NCBI GenBank assembly: GCA_024280195.1
Contig: JAJRQP010000232.1
Coordinates: 1-10,761 of the forward strand
Source: Bacteroidota bacterium
GTDB lineage: Bacteria > Bacteroidota > Bacteroidia > Flavobacteriales_D > Crocinitomicaceae
Length of the DNA stretch: 10,761 nt
Reading direction: 5' to 3'
This document shows, piece after piece, positions 5,345 to 10,761 of this stretch; the stretch's first letter is position 1; every line of letters starts with the position of its first letter. The notes under the pieces were generated by a model, which saw nothing but the letters and a program-made list of their open reading frames with translations, was not told where the DNA came from and ran no database searches. Both the position numbers and the translations under genes were made by a program.

Positions 5345-6678
5345 GGTATCAAATCTCGAACAATTTTTTTCAAAGGCACTCTTATTCTCCCAAAAACAAC
5401 CTTTGTAGAAGTAGAATCGATGTAAAACTCTACCGGTGTGTAATTAAAATCCCAAACGGCTTTACTTTCTGGAGAAGAAATAACATTTGGGCGATATTTG
5501 CTGGTGTAAAATGTCAATGTTGAGTCAGACTTTTTCAATTTCAAAGGAGGAGAATACAACAATCGGTATTTTTCTCCATCTTCTGATAAAATACCTTGTT
5601 TAAGAAGTTGCTTTACAAAAGAACGTCCTTTATTGTTGGTGGAAATCTGTAATGCAAAGCCTGTTATTTGCACTTCTTTTGTTTTCTCAACCTCGGTTAT
5701 GTTAAAATCATCGTCTAGTTCTGAAACAATGTGTTTTTCATAAATTGTTTGAATTCCTCCTCGACGGATAGCAATATCTCCCGTCCAGCAATCGAGCAAG
5801 TTGTCGGTAGGAAAGTTAATTTTACCTCCAATTTTATCAAAAACAGCTCTGTATGGATGCTTTTTATTCGTTCTCAACTGCTCAATGTCAAAATGGAAGT
5901 TGAGTAATTGTTTGGTAAATTCTTTCGGTTCGAAAGATGCCCCTTGTTGTTTTAATTGAAATGCAAGTGTATCTGAATGAATTAACTGTGTATTGAAGAT
6001 AAAACTTGTGGAATCATTGGACATGGAAAGTACAGCTGATTCAACACCAAATTCTGACAACTGGTCAGACTTTATTTCTGCGGTTAAATCATCTTTTGAT
6101 AAATCACTCGATGCAATAAATGAAGACCAACGAGGGTGAACATTTCCAGGTTTTGGATAGCAAACTCGCCTCACTATAATACCAATATCATCGCCTTGAT
6201 AAGCTAAAAACCAATCTTTGCTATAGCTTACATAGATTCTAAATTCCGGAGAATAAAAAACACGTTGATCTGCAATTAGCGTGTCTGAGAGCTTGAAGTA
6301 TTTTTTTAATTGTATAATTCCCAAGGATGCCTTGCTGCTATCTTGAACAGCGGTAATGATTCCCCATTCTTTTAGAGTCATGACACTGTCATTTGCAAAG
6401 AAAAAAACGGGTGCTTGAACATCTAACCCAAACTTTTTTGCTTGACTCAAAATAATATTCGGTGAAATGACATCTCTAAAAGGGAGTTCATAGTAGAACA
6501 TGGTTTTAGACAAGTCATTAGATAGATTTAACAGGTTAGATTGTCCAATTATCGAACCAACGGGCAATCGGTCTTCCAGTTGTACGAATTGATTGTTTTT
6601 GCTCTTCCAAGGTTTATAATAGAGCAGAGCAGCGAAGATTCCAGCAAGAAGAAAGATGAGGAAAAACTTCCTCATCAT
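5341..6678 (-). CDS. Membrane-anchored envelope protein of unknown function, DUF4836-like
   Basis: From the preferred start the protein has 445 residues. It begins MMRKFFLIFLLAGIFAALLYY, a single N-terminal membrane anchor or uncleaved signal, and the rest looks extracytoplasmic and beta-rich. The frame extends to an ATG at 6702, overlapping the upstream gene by 17 bp. I chose 6678 because it places the signal segment at the N terminus and starts 7 bp after the upstream stop (6686-6688). Weak internal resemblance to the upstream gene (RLPVGSIIGQSNLLNLS, KKFGLDVQAPVFFF, WFLAYQGDDIGII) suggests diverged paralogues. The layout recalls DUF4836 proteins of Bacteroidota, of unknown function, but I cannot confirm this by eye. 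It is the last gene of a three-gene minus-strand run. Confidence 0.82.
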   Translation of the reverse strand: MMRKFFLIFLLAGIFAALLYYKPWKSKNNQFVQLEDRLPVGSIIGQSNLLNLSNDLSKTMFYYELPFRDVISPNIILSQAKKFGLDVQAPVFFFANDSVMTLKEWGIITAVQDSSKASLGIIQLKKYFKLSDTLIADQRVFYSPEFRIYVSYSKDWFLAYQGDDIGIIVRRVCYPKPGNVHPRWSSFIASSDLSKDDLTAEIKSDQLSEFGVESAVLSMSNDSTSFIFNTQLIHSDTLAFQLKQQGASFEPKEFTKQLLNFHFDIEQLRTNKKHPYRAVFDKIGGKINFPTDNLLDCWTGDIAIRRGGIQTIYEKHIVSELDDDFNITEVEKTKEVQITGFALQISTNNKGRSFVKQLLKQGILSEDGEKYRLLYSPPLKLKKSDSTLTFYTSKYRPNVISSPESKAVWDFNYTPVEFYIDSTSTKVVFGRIRVPLKKIVRDLIP

Positions 6679-6685
6679 TGATTTT

Positions 6686-8536
6686 CTATTTAGAGTTAAC
6701 ATATAAACTATTGATCAAGTCTAATACGTATTTTGAGACATCCTCATTCTCCCCGTCAAAAGTATAAGCCAATTTAAAAGAAGATTTTTTGTCGCTAATT
6801 TCTGTAGAAGTTAATTCTACACGTCCAGATTTGTTTTTCAAAACGTCTATTATTTTATTTTCACGGCTATTAAAAATCTCACTTGGCAATCCTTGTGCAA
6901 TACTTCCTAGATTTGCATATCCAAATAGAAATTTACTCTTCTTCGCTTTTTTAGATAAAGTTTTGTCCAATGATTCTTTTCCGTAACCGTCAGAATGATT
7001 CATTGCTAAATCTTCATCATTGGTAAAAATAACTAAGTCGTTTTTAAGAATAACGAATAAATCTGCAGCATCTAAAGCACCTCTTTCTACCACCCAAACA
7101 CCATTTTTCGCATACACTTCTTTGTGAGAAAGTCGCTCAATTCTTTTCATGAACTTTTCAGAGAACTCATTGTTCTTTGATGAGAAACCAAAGGTAAAAA
7201 TGGGCATATCTTCAAAAGCTTCAACTTCTACAACTGTTTCTTCATATGAAACAGGGTCATAGGTATAAGTTATTTTAGTTGTCTTCACTTTTTTGATTCC
7301 ATTAAAGGTTCCAAACATACTCCCTCTATAAGTGTTAAACAATGCATCTTTGTTTGCAAATTCATCAAAAAATTCTAAACTGATTAAACTTTCGGTTGCT
7401 CTTCCGTCATCTGAAGATTCTAAAATAGGCACTATAATTTCGTAAGCCTTCTCATACGCTTTTTTAATGTTGATGTTGTAGGTAAAAAAGGATTGATTGT
7501 CAGAATGAATGTATTTCAAAACGTTCTTATCAAACTTAGCTTTAGACAAGTCCGAATAGATTTCTCCAAGTTGTTCGTTATAATTTGCATCGACTTTTAA
7601 ATCAATTTCCCCATCACGGATAATGATGTCTCCAACAACTGTGTTTTCTTCGTATAATTCATTCACAGAATTGTAAATTGAAGAATAGAAAGGTCGATAA
7701 TAGCTGTAATTTCCCTTTCGGTTATACCTTGCATTATCGAAATAGAATATTCCCTCAGAATCATGCGTCAATTGTTGTGCAAAAAGAGGAGTTGTTTTTT
7801 TAAGGTTGTTTTTAGCGATGAATAAATCGTCTAAAACTTCTTTTAAAAATTCAGCATCGTAAACAAATTCAATAGAATCTCTTAATTCAAAATAAGTTTT
7901 TGTGGTAGGATCATCTTCTGCAACAGGAAGTTGGATGTCTTTTACGGGTGTTGATGTATTCTCTTCAATTTCCATTTCTTCAGTAAACTCCACTTTATCA
8001 GCAGCTCCATCCCAAGTATTGTAAAAAGAAAAATCATTACCTCTAGCTTTCCATGTAGAATCGGTAACCGTCTGAATTAAATCATAATCGGAAGAAACTC
8101 GAATCATTAATGCTGTTCTTCCAGAAACGATAAGGTGGTTGAAATAAGAGTTGTACCATTCTGTGCCAGCATAGTTGCTTTTCTTTTGCTCAAAATCATC
8201 AAACACTTCAAATAATTGATCTTCATTGGCAATATTGAATGTGAATCCACTGATTTCATACCGTGTTCCTTTCCCAAAAAAAATGTTGAACTTCTTTGTA
8301 AAATCAATTCCAGATTCTTTTAGCGTTTTTCCAGAAGTTGAACCATCAAATAATTCTTGATGCACATCTTCCATAAAGTCATAACTTACTAGGTCATCCA
8401 TAGAAATTGTCTCCAAAAGTTTTTCTGAATGAATGCTAAATACAGAAATCGCACTTGTTGGGATAAGGTCTTCAGATTGCTGTGAGAAAGAGAACAAGCT
8501 CACAAAAAGTAATAGAGCAGAAGTGAATAATTTCAT
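6686..8536 (-). CDS. Exported envelope protein of unknown function, DUF4836-like
   Basis: A 616-residue protein with a clear signal peptide (MKLFTSALLLFVSLFSFSQ), cleavage probably after SFS or SFSQ as often seen in Bacteroidota. The mature part starts EDLIPTSAISVFSIHSEKLL and contains LKESGIDFTKKFNIFFGKG, a pattern reminiscent of DUF4836 proteins (secreted or lipid-anchored, function unknown). Residues about 180-215 form an acidic, low-complexity linker (EFTEEMEIEENTSTPVKD). A second large domain follows, with VVGDIIIRDGEIDLKVDANY and ending in TSTEISDKKSSFKLAYTF. There is no lipobox and no C-terminal sorting domain that I can recognise. It lies 39 bp after the lipoprotein gene and directly before the anchored paralogue. 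A possible extra promoter sits in that 39-bp gap. Confidence 0.86.
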   Translation of the reverse strand: MKLFTSALLLFVSLFSFSQQSEDLIPTSAISVFSIHSEKLLETISMDDLVSYDFMEDVHQELFDGSTSGKTLKESGIDFTKKFNIFFGKGTRYEISGFTFNIANEDQLFEVFDDFEQKKSNYAGTEWYNSYFNHLIVSGRTALMIRVSSDYDLIQTVTDSTWKARGNDFSFYNTWDGAADKVEFTEEMEIEENTSTPVKDIQLPVAEDDPTTKTYFELRDSIEFVYDAEFLKEVLDDLFIAKNNLKKTTPLFAQQLTHDSEGIFYFDNARYNRKGNYSYYRPFYSSIYNSVNELYEENTVVGDIIIRDGEIDLKVDANYNEQLGEIYSDLSKAKFDKNVLKYIHSDNQSFFTYNINIKKAYEKAYEIIVPILESSDDGRATESLISLEFFDEFANKDALFNTYRGSMFGTFNGIKKVKTTKITYTYDPVSYEETVVEVEAFEDMPIFTFGFSSKNNEFSEKFMKRIERLSHKEVYAKNGVWVVERGALDAADLFVILKNDLVIFTNDEDLAMNHSDGYGKESLDKTLSKKAKKSKFLFGYANLGSIAQGLPSEIFNSRENKIIDVLKNKSGRVELTSTEISDKKSSFKLAYTFDGENEDVSKYVLDLINSLYVNSK

Positions 8537-8553
8537 ATTATTGATTTATACCT

Positions 8554-8587
8554 CAAAAGTACGAAAAAGCCTTGTTTATTTAGCCAA
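8554..8587 (-). promoter_or_regulatory. Candidate internal promoter ahead of the 616-residue gene
   Basis: On the minus strand TACTTTTG (8561 down to 8554) is a perfect TAnnTTTG -7 box. A TTG at 8587-8585 lies 23 bp upstream, at the far end of the allowed spacing. Transcription would start near 8547, about 11 nt before the ATG at 8536. It may give the two large envelope genes expression independent of the lipoprotein gene. Confidence 0.4.
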
Positions 8588-9247
8588 GTAAATCACGTTA
8601 TCCAATAATTGAGGCTTTTTAGTGAGCAAATAAGGATTTGTCCTGACCATTACTGCTTTTTTATTCTTCGATAATTTTGCAGATCCGTTGGAAAATGAAT
8701 CCACCTCTTTTGAAAATCGAGTGATAGAAGTATAATGTCCTTCTTTGAGTAAATCGGAGTCACGTTGATTAATTTTACTCGTTTTTGCAACCGTTATTTG
8801 AGGCACAGACCTTACCAAAGAATCATTTTGATAACTAATCCAATCGTGATTCAATTCTGGAATTTCTTTACCGTTATTTTCTTTAACAGCTAGATCTTTA
8901 ATCGCAATTTGTAATTCATCTAAAGAGTTAAAGTCACAATTTAATTTAAAAATGAAATTAGAATAATCGGAAGTGAAACGAACATTGCTAATGCCATTCT
9001 TCGTTTTTAATTCAGTAATAATTTTAGTTAGTTTTTCTTGGATTTGCTTCAGCGAAGGTACTTTTTTTCCGTCCAAGCTGTCTAATGCAAGAATTGAATT
9101 GATCTTCACCTTACTTGAACTTAAGTTAACAGTATACTTGAAAGTCCCTGACCCATCTTCGTTAATCGTAATATCATCGATGATTTCTATGCAAGCCGAA
9201 AAAGCAAACAATAAAACTGTGAAGATAGAATAGATTAAAATTTTCAT
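8576..9247 (-). CDS. Lipoprotein of unknown function, LppM/DUF3153-like start
   Basis: A 223-residue protein with a lipoprotein signal (MKILIYSIFTVLLFAFSAC, Cys19 as the lipidation site). The mature N terminus IEIIDDITINEDGSGTFKYTVNLSS resembles the start of LppM/DUF3153-type lipoproteins, which have a beta strand, then (D)GSG and a second strand. A helical stretch LKQIQEKLTKIITELKTK (residues about 86-103) and a second alpha/beta portion follow. I cannot assign a function. It is the first gene of the minus-strand run 9247-5341, with 39 bp to the next gene, so it is likely made together with the two large envelope proteins. The only -7-like motif upstream on its strand is TATATTTA (9259-9252), too close to the start codon for a normal leader. 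Confidence 0.84.
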   Translation of the reverse strand: MKILIYSIFTVLLFAFSACIEIIDDITINEDGSGTFKYTVNLSSSKVKINSILALDSLDGKKVPSLKQIQEKLTKIITELKTKNGISNVRFTSDYSNFIFKLNCDFNSLDELQIAIKDLAVKENNGKEIPELNHDWISYQNDSLVRSVPQITVAKTSKINQRDSDLLKEGHYTSITRFSKEVDSFSNGSAKLSKNKKAVMVRTNPYLLTKKPQLLDNVIYLAK

Positions 9248-9410
9248 AGTATAAATATAAGAGTAATTAAGAATGAAAAATGAACAATTAATGATTTGTT
9301 TTCAAAAATCTTGCCAACGAGGTTGAAGTAGGCTCCTGTTTGAATTATGACAATTATACCTGTTAAGATTATGAATTATGACAATTACATTTGATAGAAT
9401 TATGAATTAT

Positions 9411-9673
9411 AACAAGAGCCTACTTCTAACAAAAGTCAACGTCAAACAATCCATAATTCATAATCCTAACAAGAGCCTACTTCTAACAAAAGTCAACGTC
9501 AAACAATCCATAATTCATAATCCTAACAAGAGCCTTCTTCTAACAAAAGTCAACGTCAAACAATCCATAATTCATAATCCTAACAAGAGCTTACTTCTAA
9601 CAAAAGTCAACGTCAAACAATCCATAATTCATAATCCTAACAAGAGCCTTCTTCTAACAAAAATCAACGTCAA
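9411..9673. repeat. 57-bp tandem repeat array, four full units plus one partial
   Basis: Units start at 9411, 9468, 9525 and 9582, each 57 bp. A fifth at 9639 breaks off after about 35 bp. Each begins AACAAGAGCCTACTTCTAAC and ends CATAATTCATAATCCT. Differences are few: CCTACTTC in units 1 and 2, CCTTCTTC in 3 and 5, CTTACTTC in 4, and AAATCAACG for AAGTCAACG in 5. Because 57 is a multiple of three, one frame stays open through all units (a repeated NKSLLLTKVNVKQSIIHNP), but this is a by-product. There are no spacers, so it is not CRISPR. Confidence 0.95.
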
Positions 9674-9711
9674 TTTTCAATTTTCAATTTTTAATTTTCA
9701 ATTTTCAATTC
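9672..9711. repeat. AATTTTC heptamer run
   Basis: Five head-to-tail heptamers (9672, 9679, 9686, 9693, 9700) read AATTTTC, with AATTTTT in the third; a partial AATTC follows. The run replaces the second half of the fifth 57-bp unit and leads into the right inverted end at 9713. Confidence 0.9.
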
Positions 9712-9740
9712 TAACAAGAGTCTACTTCACTACTTCTCCT

Positions 9741-9748
9741 TATATTTG
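9741..9748 (+). promoter_or_regulatory. -7 box of the RidA-family gene
   Basis: TATATTTG is a perfect TAnnTTTG -7 element 15 bp before the ATG at 9764. No TTG lies at the right distance upstream, where the right inverted end of the repeat element sits. Transcription would start near 9754-9755, giving a leader of about 10 nt. It also argues against the upstream TTG at 9746 as a start codon, since that lies inside the promoter. Confidence 0.5.
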
Positions 9749-9763
9749 CACAAAATTATTGAT

Positions 9764-10198
9764 ATGTCTGATAGTTCAAGAATTTCTACAAGTAAAGCAC
9801 CAAAACCAGTTGGATTATATCCTCATGCTCGTAAAGTGGGGGACTTGTTATTTTTATCGGGTGTAGGTCCAAGGGTTGCTGGTTCTGACGCAACGGATTC
9901 TGCAGTTCCTGGTTTAAAATTAGATAAGAATGGAAATTTCTTAGAATTTGATTTTGAAAAGCAATGCCGAAGTGTATTTGACAATGTTAGAATCATCTTG
10001 GAAGAATCAGGTTCATCGTGGGATCAACTAGTTGATGTTACCGTGTTTTTGGTGAACATGAAACGTGATTTTCACACCTACAATAAAATTTATGCGGAGT
10101 ACTTTAAAGAGAACCTTCCGTGCAGAACAACCGTCGAAATAAATTCTTTGCCAACACCAATTGCCATCGAGTTAAAATGTATAGCAACAATTAAATAG
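9764..10198 (+). CDS. RidA family protein, 2-aminomuconate deaminase-like
   Basis: A 144-residue YjgF/YER057c/UK114 (RidA) family protein. RidA proteins are small trimeric enzymes; classical members hydrolyse reactive enamine/imine intermediates. Visible family blocks are KPVGLYPHARKVGDLLFLSG, QCRSVFDNVRIILEESGSSWDQ, VDVTVFLVNMKRDFHTYNKIYAEYF and LPCRTTVEINSLPTPIAIELKCIA. Arg121 (CRTTVE) corresponds to the carboxylate-binding arginine of RidA (Arg105 in enterobacteria). The start KAPKPVGLYPHARKVGDLLFLSG is closer to bacterial 2-aminomuconate deaminases (tryptophan/kynurenine or aminophenol breakdown) than to housekeeping RidA, but no pathway partners are in the window. The ATG at 9764 fits the family N terminus. 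The next gene starts 2 bp after the stop. Confidence 0.9.
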   Translation: MSDSSRISTSKAPKPVGLYPHARKVGDLLFLSGVGPRVAGSDATDSAVPGLKLDKNGNFLEFDFEKQCRSVFDNVRIILEESGSSWDQLVDVTVFLVNMKRDFHTYNKIYAEYFKENLPCRTTVEINSLPTPIAIELKCIATIK

Positions 10199-10200
10199 TT

Positions 10201-10761
10201 ATGATTAGATTTATTATTAAATGCGCAATTGCGCTAGCATCATTGGGTTTAACCATCGCATTATTCTACAACGGATATTGGGGATGGGGAATTGTCATGA
10301 TTCTTTGGTTAGTGATTATTGGTTTCACATTCTTCAGAGATGAGAGAATGATTCTTGCTTTAAACGCAATGCGATCTGGTGATACAGATAAAGCAAAAGA
10401 CAAAATTAATAAGATTACGCACCCACAATTCTTACCGAAGAAACAACATGCGTATGTTTTATTTTTAAAAGCCGTTCTTGGAACACAAGAATTAGGATTT
10501 GCAAAAAGTGAAGAATTACTTCGTAAAGCCATGGGTATGGGGTTGAGAACAGGTCAAGATAATGCCGTTGCAAGAATGCACTTGGCTGGTATTTGTGCGC
10601 AAACAGGTCGCAAGAAAGAAGCATTGACTTTATTAGCAGTAGCAAAAAAATTGGATGAATCTGGTGCAATGAAAGAACAAATTGTTCAGATGCAACAACA
10701 ATTAAAAGTGGCCCCTTCTAAGAATCAAATGAGAATGGCGCAAATGATGAAGGGACGTCAA
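10201..10761 (+). CDS. Membrane-anchored TPR-like protein, 3' end outside window
   Basis: The frame opens at ATG 10201 and is still open at the last base (187 codons visible). Two membrane segments (about residues 4-22 and 26-45, around YNGYWGWG) are followed by a cytoplasmic or periplasmic helical region. Pairs of helices such as MILALNAMRSGDTDKAKDKI, KKQHAYVLFLKAVLGTQELG and ARMHLAGICAQTGRKKEALTLLAVAKKL have the spacing and small/large residue pattern of tetratricopeptide repeats. The C-terminal visible part is Met/Gln/Lys-rich (QNQMRMAQMMKG-like). The family is not recognised and function unknown; TPR regions usually hold protein partners. The start is 2 bp after the RidA-family stop, so the two genes are almost certainly co-transcribed and probably translationally coupled. 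Confidence 0.8.
   Translation, partial: MIRFIIKCAIALASLGLTIALFYNGYWGWGIVMILWLVIIGFTFFRDERMILALNAMRSGDTDKAKDKINKITHPQFLPKKQHAYVLFLKAVLGTQELGFAKSEELLRKAMGMGLRTGQDNAVARMHLAGICAQTGRKKEALTLLAVAKKLDESGAMKEQIVQMQQQLKVAPSKNQMRMAQMMKGRQ

Larger units (their letters stand above)
9322..9730. repeat. Composite non-coding repeat element with inverted ends
   Basis: A left end, GTTGAAGTAGGCTCCTGTT (9322-9340), is close to the reverse complement of the right end AACAAGAGTCTACTTCAC (9713-9730) and of the start of every 57-bp unit inside. The left arm (9341-9410) has two copies of TGAATTATGACAATTA, 31 bp apart (9341, 9372), and GATTATGAATTATG (9367-9380). The latter is the exact reverse complement of CATAATTCATAATC in each unit (first at 9452-9465). 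The element therefore has an inverted left arm, a tandem array, an AATTTTC run and a closing inverted end. It fills the space between the divergently transcribed lipoprotein and RidA genes. No transposase is present; it may be a non-autonomous or REP-like element. Confidence 0.72.

Noticed and set aside
6789..6986. Plus-strand frames inside the minus-strand envelope genes (also 8973-9233)
   Set aside because: They are antisense shadows of long, well-supported genes with signal peptides.
9411..9673. CRISPR-like array
   Set aside because: The repeats touch each other with no unique spacers, the unit is 57 bp, and no cas gene is near.
9378..9866. Open frame of 162 codons with a repeated NKSLLLTKVNVKQSIIHNP motif, superficially a repeat protein
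   Set aside because: It arises because the 57-bp repeat unit is a multiple of three. It runs through the heptamer run and the RidA promoter and into the RidA gene in another frame, and has no plausible leader.
10266..10669. Two overlapping minus-strand frames near the right end
   Set aside because: The plus-strand frame starting at 10201 is continuous, follows the RidA stop by 2 bp and has membrane and TPR-like features, so the minus frames are shadows.

Overview
The window looks like a chromosome segment of a low-GC member of the Bacteroidota, probably Flavobacteriales-like. Four things point there: short -7 boxes of the TAnnTTTG type instead of E. coli -10 boxes, A-rich rather than GGAGG leaders, a signal peptide ending in SFSQ, and the mix of RecA, Bcp, an M1 aminopeptidase with a long C-terminal tail, and large secreted proteins of unknown function. 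No species can be named from the sequence.

Layout, left to right. Positions 1-2107 (+) hold the C-terminal 475 residues of an M1 aminopeptidase, followed 7 bp later by a SanA-like DUF218 membrane protein. Positions 2196-3930 (+) hold a Bcp-type peroxiredoxin behind a good promoter, then recA, closed by a strong hairpin terminator. Positions 3931-5340 are an accessory gap. It holds a two-gene unit (small lipoprotein plus multi-pass membrane protein) whose ends behave like those of an integron gene cassette. The start, GTTATAAGCA (4145), is the exact reverse complement of TGCTTATAAC (5008), which lies 3 bp after the last stop codon and opens an attC-like hairpin running to the GTT at 5087. Just beyond is a decayed 5' fragment of an IS3-family orfA. 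No integrase is visible, so this would be an isolated cassette (CALIN-like or inserted at a secondary site).

Positions 5341-9247 (-) hold a probable three-gene operon of exported proteins: a lipoprotein with an LppM/DUF3153-like start, then two large envelope proteins that look like diverged paralogues of the DUF4836 type. Positions 9322-9730 are a composite non-coding repeat element. It has four full 57-bp tandem units plus a fifth partial one, an inverted left arm, AATTTTC heptamers and inverted end sequences. It separates the minus-strand operon from a plus-strand pair: a RidA-family protein close to 2-aminomuconate deaminases, and a membrane-anchored TPR-like protein cut by the window end.

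The flanks are housekeeping genes with ordinary reading. The parts that deserve attention are the cassette-like unit at 4145-5096 and the repeat element at 9322-9730.
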